64,000 nucleotides of DNA from NCBI RefSeq assembly GCF_000015285.1, contig NC_008709.1:434001-498000 (forward strand), written 5' to 3'. Position numbers and translations under genes: made by a program. Positions 20,435-32,212 of this stretch are shown here, piece after piece (the stretch's first letter is position 1; every line of letters starts with the position of its first letter). The notes under the pieces were generated by a model, which was not told the DNA's origin, did not search any database, and worked only from the letters and a program-made list of their open reading frames with translations. This DNA is from Psychromonas ingrahamii 37 (GTDB taxonomy: Bacteria > Pseudomonadota > Gammaproteobacteria > Enterobacterales > Psychromonadaceae).

Positions 20435-22166
20435 ACTTTATCTGCTCTTTGATGTATTCAAGATGGTTGTAAGTTTGGTCGTTTTTGACACAGATCTCAA
20501 TTAAAGAAAGACGATTCTGTAATGATTTTTGATAATCACCGACAAATTGATCCAGACTTTCGGGTTGGTAATAATCGATTGAAAATTGCCTGCAGCTGTC
20601 GGCAAAGGTTAAACCATGGGGTAATTGGTAATAATCTTGTTTTTGCTGGGTAGGCACCGGCAGAAGATTAAATATCGCGCCGCCATCATTGTTAAACACA
20701 ATGATCACAAAGGGCCCTTGCAGTTGTTTTAATAAAGCCAGGGAATTTAAATCGTGAAGAAAAGAGGTGTCGCCAATTAAGAGTGTGGTAATACTCGCGC
20801 AAGACTTTGCAATGCCGCTTGCCGTTGCCAGCAAACCATCAATGCCGCTTGCCCCTCGATTGCTAAAGGGCAATGCTGCGTTTTGTCTGAAAAACATATC
20901 ACTCAAACGAACCGGCATACTGTTACCGATAAATACCGGGTTGTCAGCAGGCAGCAACTTATCCAGTGCAGAGATGACAGATATTTCACTAATGAGATTA
21001 TTGTCCAAAAAAGGGCTTATTATCTGCTTCGTTATATAATTGTTTTGCTGTTGCAGTACCTGTGACCAGTGTTTATCAATATCTGGTATTTTATTCTGTA
21101 GACTTTTTATCCATTGCGTGGCTGAGCATACAAATCTTTTTCTTAAGCTGTGAGCAGGATCGATTCTAGTATTACCTGGATCGACCAACAAATACTCGCC
21201 TGCAAATCCTTCAATAAATTGACTAAGGCGTTTGGAAATAAGCTTACCCCCAAACTGTACAATAATATCGGCCTGCTGCAGGTTTTCAGTAAACTGTTTA
21301 TTGACCAATAACAGGTCATAATAGTGCAGGTTATTTGCATTGCCTGTTAATGCGGATTGCAGATCGGCTAAAAGTGGGTAATTATTCAATGCAGCAAATT
21401 CAGCAATGGCTTGAGCTTGATTGATACCAGTGACGCGACCGGCAATAACCAGCACCTTTTTATCCCTAAGCTGAGTATTGCTTGCCGCTTGAAAAGAGTC
21501 TTTATTCTGAAAATATTGGCTAAAGGGTTGTTTATCTATTAGCCACTGTTTTAATGATTGTAAATAGCCTTGATAATTAAGCGTTGCTGTTTGCGGATAT
21601 AACGGCTCTGAAAACGCGATATTAAAATGAATCGCTGCGGGGGTCTGCCGCTGCTGCTGTAACCCTTGATTGATAGTGGTTAACAGGTAATTAGGTTTAA
21701 TGTGTGTCGTAGCACTGGGTATTTGTGCAAAAAAAACCGGATAATGGGAAAAGATTCGATATTGGTCAATGGCTTGATTCGCGCCACAATCGATTAATTC
21801 AACGGGTCTGTCAGCAGATAAAATTATTAAGGGAATCGCGCTTAGTTTGGCTTCAATAACGGCAGGATAAAGGTTTGCGACCGCGGTGCCGGAGGTGGTA
21901 ATAATAACCACGGGTTTATGGCTAAAGAGACTCAGACCAAGTGCTAAAAAACCTAACCCCCGTTCATCAAAATGGACATGGGTATGCGCCTCTGTATGCT
22001 GGTCAGCCGCTAATGTTAAAGGGGTTGAACGGGATCCGGGGGCAATACAAAAATCTGAAATACCGTTGCGCACCAGCTCTTCAATAAACAGTGATGCCCA
22101 CAACAGGTTGATATTAGAAAACTCATGAGCAAATGAAGCAGGCTCTTTATATAACGTAGTGATCAT
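20421..22166 (-). CDS. menD: SEPHCHC synthase MenD
   Basis: A 581-residue thiamine-diphosphate enzyme that joins isochorismate and 2-oxoglutarate, the first committed step to menaquinone. The N-terminal CIAPGSRSTPL motif, the catalytic Glu region, and the C-terminal TPP motif GDTSFLHDLNSL ... NNDGGAIF are visible. Its 5' end is unusual: the first 42 or so codons, with the start signal, are present two more times upstream at 22469 and 22771, fused to pieces of menF. Only this copy continues into a full gene. Confidence 0.95.
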   Translation of the reverse strand: MITTLYKEPASFAHEFSNINLLWASLFIEELVRNGISDFCIAPGSRSTPLTLAADQHTEAHTHVHFDERGLGFLALGLSLFSHKPVVIITTSGTAVANLYPAVIEAKLSAIPLIILSADRPVELIDCGANQAIDQYRIFSHYPVFFAQIPSATTHIKPNYLLTTINQGLQQQRQTPAAIHFNIAFSEPLYPQTATLNYQGYLQSLKQWLIDKQPFSQYFQNKDSFQAASNTQLRDKKVLVIAGRVTGINQAQAIAEFAALNNYPLLADLQSALTGNANNLHYYDLLLVNKQFTENLQQADIIVQFGGKLISKRLSQFIEGFAGEYLLVDPGNTRIDPAHSLRKRFVCSATQWIKSLQNKIPDIDKHWSQVLQQQNNYITKQIISPFLDNNLISEISVISALDKLLPADNPVFIGNSMPVRLSDMFFRQNAALPFSNRGASGIDGLLATASGIAKSCASITTLLIGDTSFLHDLNSLALLKQLQGPFVIIVFNNDGGAIFNLLPVPTQQKQDYYQLPHGLTFADSCRQFSIDYYQPESLDQFVGDYQKSLQNRLSLIEICVKNDQTYNHLEYIKEQIKYATF

Positions 22167-22180
22167 TTTTTTACCTTAAA

Positions 22181-22784
22181 TTACACCGATAAAATATCTA
22201 AAATAATGTGAATTTTATTTTCCAATTCCTGCCATTCTTGATCTGCAATTGAACCTACCACAATGCCGGCATCTGCAAATAACTTGATCTTATTGCTTGA
22301 TACCAGAGCGCTGCGGATGGCAACACTAAAATCACTTTTATCGACGCGCAGATAACCCTGAAATACTGTTGCGTACCAGCTCTTCAATAAACAGTGATAC
22401 CCACAACAGGTTGATATTAGAAAACTCATGAGCAAATGAAGCCGGCTCTTTATATAATGTAGTGATCATTTTTCACCTCAAATTACACCGATAGAATATC
22501 TAAAATAGTGTGAATTTTATTTTCTAATTCCTGCCATTCTTGATCTGCAATTGAACCTACCACAATGCCGGCACCGGCAAATAATTTGATCTTATTGCTT
22601 GATATTAGAGCGCTGCGGATGGCAACACTAAAATCACTTTTATCGACGCGCAGATAACCCTGAAATACCGTTGCGTACCAGCTCTTCAATAAACAGTGAT
22701 ACCCACAACAGGTTGATATTAGAAAACTCATGAGCAAATGAAGCCGGCTCTTTATATAATGTAGTGATCATTTTTCACCTTAAA
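22181..22784 (-). repeat. Two extra tandem copies (about 302 bp each) of the menF-end/menD-start junction
   Basis: Units 22181-22482 and 22483-22784 are nearly identical to each other. Each holds the last 60 or so codons of menF (from GYLRVDKSDFSV to the stop), the spacer, and the first part of menD up to RNGIS. There the sequence jumps back into menF, at the joint GGTATTTCAG/GGTTATCTGCG. Together with the intact junction this makes a triplication. Each copy can encode an in-frame 84-residue menF-tail fragment and a short menD leader fragment ending at ARR-stop; neither looks functional. Confidence 0.95.
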
Positions 22785-24083
22785 TTACACCGATAGAATA
22801 TCTAAAATAGTGTGAATTTTATTTTCTAATTCCTGCCATTCTTGATCTGCAATTGAACCTACCACAATGCCGGCACCGGCAAATAATTTGATCTTATTGC
22901 TTGATACCAGAGCGCTGCGGATGGCAACACTAAAATCACTTTTATCGACGCGCAAATAACCCACAGTACCCGCATACCAACCACGATTATAATGCTCTTT
23001 ATCATTAATAAACTGCAGCGCGGGGAGTTTTGGGCAGCCCCCTACAGCCGGGGTGGGATGTAAATTATGTAAAAGATGTGCATCCTTGGTTTGCGCATTT
23101 AATTTAGCATTAATTTCCACCCGTAAATGCTGTACATTAAGCAGTTGCATGACATGCGGCTCGGAACAGGTAACCTCTGCCTTTAAACGCTTAAGACTAG
23201 AGACAATAAATTCTTGTACTAAATAGTTTTCCCGGTCAATTTTTTTATCACTTAACAAACTTTGTCGCAGAATGGCATCTTCACGCGGCTCCCTTCCCCG
23301 ATTGACTGTTCCAGCTAAGGCTTCGGTTTTAAGTCTGTTGTTTTCTCGAGAAAAAAGCCGTTCCGGAGAGCAACCGATAAAAGTATGGTTTGTAGAAAAC
23401 TGAAAGGCAAAATGAAAACTATTTGGGTTTGCTTCCTGCCATTGATTAATTAAATCCCATTGATTAACTTTCTGCTCACAGATAAGTTCCGTCTGCCTTG
23501 ATAAAACAACTTTTGGGATTAACGCCTTATACTCAATGGCCGATTCAACCAGCTCAGCCCATTGTTGTCGATTCGGCAGATCCTCTCTTGAGACAACGAT
23601 ATTGTTGACCGCATCGGGAGAGACTGGCTTTTGCAGGCAATTTATTAATAATAAGCTTTTTTCAATACTGTTAGCGCCGTTAAAATGACAGGTTAATCTT
23701 AATTTTTGCTGTTCTAATGTAAATTCTAAGGCTGGGCGAATAAAAAGTATTTCGGGGAAATCTGCCCATTGCACCCCCTGCTGCTGGAAAGCCAAGCCGC
23801 CAAAGTAACAAGCCTCGCCAATGGGCTCGGGAATATAGGTGCATTCATCAATAGCACCAAAGCAGGCAATAGTTTGCAGATGCTCTATATCCTCCCAGTA
23901 AATTCTTGGATAAAGTGCATCGCTGTCTAATGATTGCCCTTTTAATAAACCAAGTAAATCAAACGGGGTAAGCGGGATAACCAGATTGCAGCTTGGTTTG
24001 TCGCCCTGTTTTATTGCAAACTGTTGTAATTGTTCACGAATAAAAATGACCATTAAATTGAAATTATGCTCAGCAGTTAACAT
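22785..24083 (-). CDS. menF: Isochorismate synthase MenF
   Basis: A 432-residue chorismate-binding enzyme that converts chorismate to isochorismate for menaquinone synthesis. The C-terminal catalytic domain carries FIGCSPERLFSREN, EALAGTVNRGREP, the NLHPTPAVGGCPK block and the final GAGIVVGS. The extra VREQ-like N-terminal domain is divergent, as usual in MenF. EntC is an alternative, but linkage to menDHB settles the role. Its last 60 codons are repeated twice downstream. Confidence 0.94.
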   Translation of the reverse strand: MLTAEHNFNLMVIFIREQLQQFAIKQGDKPSCNLVIPLTPFDLLGLLKGQSLDSDALYPRIYWEDIEHLQTIACFGAIDECTYIPEPIGEACYFGGLAFQQQGVQWADFPEILFIRPALEFTLEQQKLRLTCHFNGANSIEKSLLLINCLQKPVSPDAVNNIVVSREDLPNRQQWAELVESAIEYKALIPKVVLSRQTELICEQKVNQWDLINQWQEANPNSFHFAFQFSTNHTFIGCSPERLFSRENNRLKTEALAGTVNRGREPREDAILRQSLLSDKKIDRENYLVQEFIVSSLKRLKAEVTCSEPHVMQLLNVQHLRVEINAKLNAQTKDAHLLHNLHPTPAVGGCPKLPALQFINDKEHYNRGWYAGTVGYLRVDKSDFSVAIRSALVSSNKIKLFAGAGIVVGSIADQEWQELENKIHTILDILSV

Positions 24084-24185
24084 GGGCTCATGATATATTG
24101 ACGGATTAAGGTTTGTTAATGTAGCGCGATTAACAGCCGATTCCTAGCGGAACCGCGTATAACCACACTTTTTTAGGATATTTAG

Positions 24186-25100
24186 ATGAGTAATATTTCA
24201 GTTTGGCTAAGCGAATTACGTTTACGTACATTACCGCTTGCAGCAGCTTCAATTATTTTAGGGGCTGGGATAGCCATTCAAGCACAAATATTTGACCTGT
24301 TGATTTTTAGTTTATCGCTTATTACCGCTTTGTTATTACAGATTTTATCAAATCTTGCCAATGATTATGGTGATGCCATCTCCGGGGTAGACAATGGCAA
24401 GCGTGTTGGTCCGTTACGCGCAATGCAGAGCGGTGCTATCAGCCAAAAAAGCCTGAAAATTGCGATCCTGTTAACGACTAGTTTAGTGGTGGTGTCGGGC
24501 ATCACTTTACTGGTTATTGCATTAGGTTCAAATTCAACGAGTTGGGTAGTTTTTTTGTTGCTTGGTTTATTAGCTATTGTCGCTGCGATAACCTATACAA
24601 TGGGAAAATTACATTATGGATACAGAGCGATGGGCGATCTTGCTGTGTTTCTGTTTTTTGGCTTAGTAGGAGTAGTCGGCAGTTATTACCTTTATGGTTT
24701 AACTTTTAGCTGGTCCTTACTTTTACCGGCAACCAGTGTCGGGCTTTTATCCGCAGCTGTTTTAAATATTAATAATATGCGTGATATTTATACGGATAAA
24801 GAGGCCCATAAAACAACTTTGGTGGTTTTATGGGGGCTGAAAAATGCTTTTATCTATCACTTGTCCCTTATTGTCGGTGCTTTTATCTGTGCCGTTTACT
24901 ATTTTAGTCAGCTTGAAAATGTACAAGCCTGGCAATTTATTTTTTTGCTTAGCTTTAGTCCGCTAATCAAGAGTTGTCTGATATTAAAGGAGGCGATCTC
25001 CAAAGATATTCGTGACGGTCAGGTATTTAATGATGAGCTTAAAAACACGGCATTATCCACCTTTGTTTTTAGTCTTTTATTTGCGCTGGTATTAATTTAG
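24186..25100 (+). CDS. menA: 1,4-dihydroxy-2-naphthoate polyprenyltransferase MenA
   Basis: A 304-residue UbiA-family membrane prenyltransferase with eight or nine hydrophobic segments; it attaches the polyprenyl tail to DHNA to form demethylmenaquinone. The two aspartate-rich Mg-diphosphate motifs are NDYGDAISGVDNG (about residues 59-71) and NNMRDIYTDKEAHK (about 196-209). It is transcribed divergently from menF, with a 102-base gap that must hold both promoters. Confidence 0.94.
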   Translation: MSNISVWLSELRLRTLPLAAASIILGAGIAIQAQIFDLLIFSLSLITALLLQILSNLANDYGDAISGVDNGKRVGPLRAMQSGAISQKSLKIAILLTTSLVVVSGITLLVIALGSNSTSWVVFLLLGLLAIVAAITYTMGKLHYGYRAMGDLAVFLFFGLVGVVGSYYLYGLTFSWSLLLPATSVGLLSAAVLNINNMRDIYTDKEAHKTTLVVLWGLKNAFIYHLSLIVGAFICAVYYFSQLENVQAWQFIFLLSFSPLIKSCLILKEAISKDIRDGQVFNDELKNTALSTFVFSLLFALVLI

Positions 25101-25145
25101 ATGCATTAAACCCATTTTTAGTTTCTTACCACTTTCAGAACTTGG

Positions 25146-25172
25146 ATAAGCGCGCTTTTGTACGCTTATTTT
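25146..25172 (+). terminator. Probable terminator of menA
   Basis: ATAAGCG/CGCTTAT stem with a 10-base loop followed by TTTT, 45 bases beyond the menA stop. Modest stability. Confidence 0.55.
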
Positions 25173-25327
25173 AACCGGAGCTTAGCTGTTTTTATAAAAA
25201 CCACTAAAAAGATGGCTAAAAAAGCAACATATTTTATTTTATTTTTAATTCCGTGTTCTGTTTAACGCTAATACTTGTATAATGCTGCCGGAATATTGAT
25301 TCAATTTTTTACTAAAGAGTATATAAA

Positions 25328-27424
25328 ATGAAAGATTTAAGTAAATACAGAAATATTGGTATTTTTGCCCATGTTGATGCGGGTAAAACAACAACCACAG
25401 AGCGTATCCTAAAACTGACTGGTACAATCCACAAAACCGGTGAAGTGCATGATGGTGAATCTACAACTGACTTTATGGAACAGGAAGCTGAGCGCGGTAT
25501 TACTATCCAGTCTGCAGCGGTAACTTGTTTCTGGAAAGACCACCGTTTTAACGTTATTGATACTCCTGGGCACGTTGACTTCACAGTAGAAGTTTACCGT
25601 TCTCTCAAAGTATTGGATGGCGGCATCGGTGTATTCTGTGGTAGTGGTGGTGTTGAACCGCAATCAGAAACAAACTGGCGTTATGCGAATGACTCAAAAG
25701 TTGCACGTATTATCTTTGTTAATAAATTAGACCGTATGGGTGCTGATTTTTACCGCGTGATTGAGCAGACTAAAAAAGTACTAGGTGCTAACCCGCTAGT
25801 CATGGTTTTACCTATCGGTATTGAAGATGAATTCAGTGGTGTTGTTGACTTATTAACACGTAAAGCATATATCTGGGATGCGACTGGTCTTCCAGAAAAC
25901 TATGAAATTACTGATATTCCAGCTGATATGCTTGAATTGACTGAAGAATACCGTGAAAAATTGATCGAAACTGCCGTTGAGCAAGACGATGATCTAATGG
26001 AAGCGTACCTGGAAGAGGGTGTTGAGCCTTCTATGGAAGAACTTAAACGTTGTATCCGTAAAGGAACACGTACTATGGAATTCTTCCCAGCTTACTGTGG
26101 TTCTGCCTTCAAAAACAAAGGTATTCAAAATATTCTTGACGCTGTTGTTGATTACCTGCCTTCTCCAACAGAAGTTGATCCACAACCACTTACGGATGAA
26201 GAAGGCGAACCAACTGGTAAGTTTGCAACTGTCTCTACAGAAGAAACATTTAAAGCCTTAGCATTTAAAATTATGGATGACCGTTTTGGTGCTTTAACCT
26301 TTATACGTATCTATTCCGGTACGCTTAAGAAAGGCGATACCATCCTTAACTCCTTTACGGGTAAAACTGAGCGTGTTGGCCGTATGGTTGAGATGCAGGC
26401 AGATGATCGTAAAGAGCTATCCGCAGCACAAGCCGGTGATATCATGGCTATCGTTGGTATGAAGAACAACGTTCAAACGGGCCACACTTTATGTGATCCT
26501 AAAGACCCGATTATCCTGGAAGCAATGGTATTCCCTAACCCGGTAATCTCTATCTCTGTTACACCTAAAGATAAAGGTTCAACTGAGAAGATGGGTATTG
26601 CTATCGGTAAAATGGTTGCAGAAGATCCAACCTTTAAAGTTGAAACTGATGTTGATTCAGGTGAAACTATCCTGTCTGGTATGGGTGAGCTTCACTTGGA
26701 TATCAAAGTTGATATCCTTAAGCGTACCTACGGTGTTGACCTTGCTGTTGGTGAACCTCAAGTTGCTTACCGTGAAACTATCACCGAAGAAATTGAAGAT
26801 AGCTACACACATAAGAAACAGTCTGGTGGTTCTGGTCAGTTCGGTAAAATTGATTACCGTATCAAGCCTGGTGAACCAGGTAGTGGTTTCGTCTTCACTT
26901 CTAAAGTTGTTGGCGGTAACGTACCAAAAGAATTCTTCCCGGCGATTGAGAAAGGCTTTAAGGGAATGATGGATACCGGTGTACTAGCTGGCTTCCCAGT
27001 ACTTGACGTTGAAGTTGAAGTTTATGATGGTGGTTTCCATGCCGTCGATTCATCTGCAGTTGCATTTGAATTAGCAGCACGTGGTGCATTCCGTCAGTCA
27101 ATTCCAAAAGCGGGTGCACAACTTCTTGAACCAATCATGGCTGTAGATGTATTTACGCCTGATGATCACGTGGGTGATGTTATCGGTGACCTTAACCGTC
27201 GTCGTGGTATGATTGCCGGCCAAGAAGCAGGAACTAGTGGTGTTCGTATTAAAGCTGACGTACCTCTTTCAGAAATGTTTGGTTACATTGGTTCTCTACG
27301 TACAATGACATCAGGCCGTGGTCAGTTCTCTATGCTGTTTAAAAACTATATGCCTTGTCCAAACAATGTTGCTGAAGGCGTAATCGAAAAAGTTAAAGCT
27401 GATAAAGCTGCTAAAAAGAAATAG
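25328..27424 (+). CDS. fusA: Elongation factor G (second-locus copy)
   Basis: A 698-residue translational GTPase that drives ribosomal translocation. G1 is [15 protein letters not shown] at 14-28, G3 is DTPGHVDF, and G4 is NKLDRMGAD; domains II-V follow to full length. It is not beside rpsL, rpsG or tuf, so it is probably the additional EF-G found in many marine gammaproteobacteria (often called fusA2 or EF-G 2), although it is possible that this is the only copy. Codon choice looks biased to highly used codons. A TATAAT at 25278-25283 may be its -10 box. Its 3' end is repeated three times downstream. Confidence 0.9.
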   Translation: MKDLSKYRNIGIFAHVDAGKTTTTERILKLTGTIHKTGEVHDGESTTDFMEQEAERGITIQSAAVTCFWKDHRFNVIDTPGHVDFTVEVYRSLKVLDGGIGVFCGSGGVEPQSETNWRYANDSKVARIIFVNKLDRMGADFYRVIEQTKKVLGANPLVMVLPIGIEDEFSGVVDLLTRKAYIWDATGLPENYEITDIPADMLELTEEYREKLIETAVEQDDDLMEAYLEEGVEPSMEELKRCIRKGTRTMEFFPAYCGSAFKNKGIQNILDAVVDYLPSPTEVDPQPLTDEEGEPTGKFATVSTEETFKALAFKIMDDRFGALTFIRIYSGTLKKGDTILNSFTGKTERVGRMVEMQADDRKELSAAQAGDIMAIVGMKNNVQTGHTLCDPKDPIILEAMVFPNPVISISVTPKDKGSTEKMGIAIGKMVAEDPTFKVETDVDSGETILSGMGELHLDIKVDILKRTYGVDLAVGEPQVAYRETITEEIEDSYTHKKQSGGSGQFGKIDYRIKPGEPGSGFVFTSKVVGGNVPKEFFPAIEKGFKGMMDTGVLAGFPVLDVEVEVYDGGFHAVDSSAVAFELAARGAFRQSIPKAGAQLLEPIMAVDVFTPDDHVGDVIGDLNRRRGMIAGQEAGTSGVRIKADVPLSEMFGYIGSLRTMTSGRGQFSMLFKNYMPCPNNVAEGVIEKVKADKAAKKK

Positions 27425-27453
27425 TTTCTTTTAAATAACTTTTAAGATTAATA

Positions 27454-27485
27454 AACCTCGTTATCCATGATAGCGGGGTTTTTTT
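27454..27485 (+). terminator. Terminator of fusA (first of four copies)
   Basis: AACCTCGTTAT..ATAGCGGGGTT stem with CCATG loop region followed by seven T. The same terminator recurs near 27686-27717 and 27969-28002, and in a perfect form at 28202-28231, as part of the downstream repeats. Confidence 0.85.
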
Positions 27486-28201
27486 ATGTCTGCCTGCAAA
27501 AATATCTGGGCACATATATTCAGTTCTTTACGTACAATGACATTAGTCCGTGGTCAGTTCTCTATGCTGTTTAAAAACTATATGCCTTGTCCAAACAATG
27601 TTGCTGAAGGCGTAATCGAAAAAGTTAAAGCGGATAAAGTTATTTAAAAGAAATAGTTTCTTTTAAATAACTTTTAAGATTAATAGACCTCGTTATCCAT
27701 GATAGCGGGGTTTTTTTATGTCTGCCTGCAAAAATATCTGGGCACATATATTCAGTTTTTTACGTACAAATGCAGCAGGGCGAATTAGACGACAGTCTAG
27801 TGTTATGGGCGGAGGAGCTCTGCGACTCCTGTTCGTGGTCAGTTTTCGATGCTGTTTAAAAACTACATGCCTTGTCCAAATAATGTTGCTGAAGGCGTAA
27901 TCGAAAAAGTTAAAGCTGATAAAGTGGCTTAAAAGAAATAGTTTCTTTTAAATAACTTTTAAGATTAATAGACCTCGTTATCCATGATAGTGGGGTTTTT
28001 TTATGTCTGCCTGCAAAAATATCTGGGCACATATATTCAGTTCTTTACGTATAATGACATTAGTCAGTGGTCAGTTCTCTATACTGTTTAAAAACTACAT
28101 GCCTTGTCCAAACAATGTTGCTGAAGGCGTAATCGAAAAAGTTAAAGCTGATAAAGTTATTTAAAAGAAATAGTTTCTTTTAAATAACTTTTAAGATTAA
28201 T

Positions 28202-28231
28202 AAACCTCGTTATTTCTATAACGAGGTTTTT
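28202..28231 (+). terminator. Last terminator of the fusA repeat array
   Basis: Perfect stem AAACCTCGTTAT/ATAACGAGGTTT with a TTCT loop and a T tract. Because it is perfect while the upstream copies carry mismatches, it may be the original fusA terminator pushed downstream by the duplications. Confidence 0.88.
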
Positions 28232-28288
28232 ATGGCTGTCACTTAAGCAAAATTTCCTGCACCGCCGTTAAACACTTGGTTCGTTTGT

Positions 28289-28310
28289 TATACCAATTCC
28301 ATTCATTGAG
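28289..28310 (+). repeat. Solo copy of the ATACCAATTCCATT-type dispersed repeat
   Basis: TATACCAATTCCATTCATTGAG, in the spacer between the fusA repeats and the thiC riboswitch; same family as 4613-4633 and 54354-54463. Confidence 0.5.
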
Positions 28311-28392
28311 TGATTCTATTCTGATCTGATTTAATGCCTAACATTCAGTTATTCTATTTAACTTGCCCGCTTTTTCTTCTATACTGCTGGCT

Positions 28393-30580
<2,188 letters not shown>

Positions 30581-30584
30581 AAAA

Positions 30585-30622
30585 GCTGTCGGCTGTCGGC
30601 TGTTAGCTGTCAGCAGATAGCT
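30585..30622. repeat. Imperfect (C)GGCTGT/AGCTGT heptad tract between thiC and thiDE
   Basis: AGCTGTCGGCTGTCGGCTGTTAGCTGTCAGC has the same seven-base period as the tract at 13607-13655. It could form hairpins in the thi mRNA. Confidence 0.65.
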
Positions 30623-30641
30623 GCTCTTGTTAAGGATAAAT

Positions 30642-32144
30642 ATGAATAAACTTGTTTGGAGTATTGGTGCTTCTGATTGCACTGGTGGTGGGGGGATTCA
30701 GGCGGATCTCCATACTTTTAAAGACTTAGGCGCTGATGGCTGCTCGGTGATTAGCGCGGTTACCGCGCAAAACTCGGCGACCGTGAGTTTGGTTGAAAGT
30801 GTATCGGAACAGATGTTCACCGATCAATTAGCCTGTTTAACGGCCGATATGCAGGCAAAGGTGATCAAAATTGGTTTAATTACCAGTGTGAAACATGTGC
30901 AGATTCTCGCTGAAAAATTGGCTGAATTTAAACAAACCTGGGCGGTGCCACCTTTTGTGATTTACGATCCGGTCGCAGTTGCATTGACGGGTGAGAAGAT
31001 GGCAGAAGAAGGGCTTGTTGAGCTTATTAGAACAGCCTTACTACCCTGCATTGATTTGTTAACCGCCAATGCCGGTGAAGTACTTACCTTATCCGGTCAT
31101 GCTTTAATCAGTGGTGAGTCGCTAAAACCTGCCGCTTTAAAACTCATCTCGCTGGGCTGTCAAAGTGTCTTGATTAAAGGTGGTGATTTTGAACTGGTGG
31201 ATAAAATAGCGCTTGATTACTGGACAGATGGCAAGCGTGAAATCGCATTAAGCAGCGCACGACTGACTCGTATGGAGAGTCACGGCACGGGGGGCATCTT
31301 AGCCAGTGCCATTGGCGCAACTATCGCCTTGGGCTACTTTATTGAAGATGCTTTGGTGGTTGCGAAAGCCTATCTGAATCAAGAGCTAAAAGCGGCCAAA
31401 AAGCTTGGCTTCTATGGAATAGCCCATTTAGGCTGGCCAACCAATAAAACTGATTTTCCGGAAGTAGTGTTACCCGAGTCAAAAATCGGTTATGAGTTAG
31501 ATCTGCCGGGGACATTGGAAGCCGGGCCCGGTTTTGCTTCCTGTGGCACTTTGAAACTGGGGCTATACCCAGTGCTGGACAGTGTTGAATGGTTGGACAA
31601 AGTCCTGAAGTTGGGGGTTAAAACCCTGCAGCTGCGAATTAAAGACAAACAACCGGAACAAGTTGAGCAGCAGATTATTGAGGCCATTGCCCTTGGACGT
31701 AAATATAATGCGCGTTTGTTTATTAATGACTACTGGCAACTGGCCATCAAACATCAGGCCTACGGGGTGCATCTTGGTCAGGAAGATATGGACGTTGCGG
31801 ATTTACCCATGATTGCCGATGCGGGCCTGCGCTTAGGGCTTAGTACCCATGGTTATTATGAGATATTACGGGCGCAGCAGTTAAAACCCAGTTATATCGC
31901 ACTGGGGCATATTTTCCCCACTCAAACGAAACAGATGCCATCGGATCCGCAGGGGCTAAGCCGTTTAGGAAAATATGCACAGTTGTTATCCGATATTCCA
32001 ACGGTGGCGATTGGCGGCATTAATCTTGAGCGGGCTACCACAGTTTGGAAAACAGGGGTTGGCAGTATTGCAGTGGTTAGCGCAATAACCCATGCCGACT
32101 CTCCCAAAATCGCCATTGAATCATTTAATCAAGTGATCCAGTAA
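30642..32144 (+). CDS. thiDE: Bifunctional HMP-phosphate kinase / thiamine phosphate synthase (ThiD-ThiE fusion)
   Basis: A 500-residue fusion. Residues 1 to about 265 are ThiD ([33 protein letters not shown]) and phosphorylate HMP-P to HMP-PP. Residues about 295-500 are ThiE ([44 protein letters not shown]) and join HMP-PP to the thiazole phosphate. The start at 30642 follows TTAAGGATAAAT; an upstream TTG in frame (30627) is less likely. The ThiD active loop reads TGGGG rather than the common SGGAG, a change seen in such fusions. Confidence 0.93.
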   Translation: MNKLVWSIGASDCTGGGGIQADLHTFKDLGADGCSVISAVTAQNSATVSLVESVSEQMFTDQLACLTADMQAKVIKIGLITSVKHVQILAEKLAEFKQTWAVPPFVIYDPVAVALTGEKMAEEGLVELIRTALLPCIDLLTANAGEVLTLSGHALISGESLKPAALKLISLGCQSVLIKGGDFELVDKIALDYWTDGKREIALSSARLTRMESHGTGGILASAIGATIALGYFIEDALVVAKAYLNQELKAAKKLGFYGIAHLGWPTNKTDFPEVVLPESKIGYELDLPGTLEAGPGFASCGTLKLGLYPVLDSVEWLDKVLKLGVKTLQLRIKDKQPEQVEQQIIEAIALGRKYNARLFINDYWQLAIKHQAYGVHLGQEDMDVADLPMIADAGLRLGLSTHGYYEILRAQQLKPSYIALGHIFPTQTKQMPSDPQGLSRLGKYAQLLSDIPTVAIGGINLERATTVWKTGVGSIAVVSAITHADSPKIAIESFNQVIQ

Positions 32145-32212
32145 AAAATAGCCAAGAGTGGTGAGTTTAAGGCTCTCTACTTGAAGTATTCATAATAATA
32201 TTAAGGTAAATC

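Larger units (their letters stand above)
27291..28232 (+). repeat. Fourfold tandem repeat of the fusA 3' end with its terminator
   Basis: Unit 1 (27291-27522, 232 bp) is the last 44 codons of fusA plus terminator and the trailer ATGTCTGCCTGCAAAAATAT. Unit 2 (27523-27754) is the same length. Unit 3 (27755-28039) is 285 bp because about 65 bases of unrelated sequence (27768-27833) replace the segment after ACGTACAA. Unit 4 (28040-28232) ends in the perfect terminator AAACCTCGTTAT/ATAACGAGGTTT. Units 2-4 keep the fusA reading ([19 protein letters not shown]) but lack any start and are not genes. Confidence 0.95.

Noticed and set aside
22181..22435. 84-residue open frame, repeated at 22483-22737
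   Set aside because: The C-terminal part is the menF tail and the N-terminal part is menD start sequence read in another frame; it is a product of the tandem duplication.
27718..27900. 60-residue frame inside the fusA repeat array
   Set aside because: It starts in the trailer of one repeat unit and runs through the inserted patch; no ribosome site or family resemblance.
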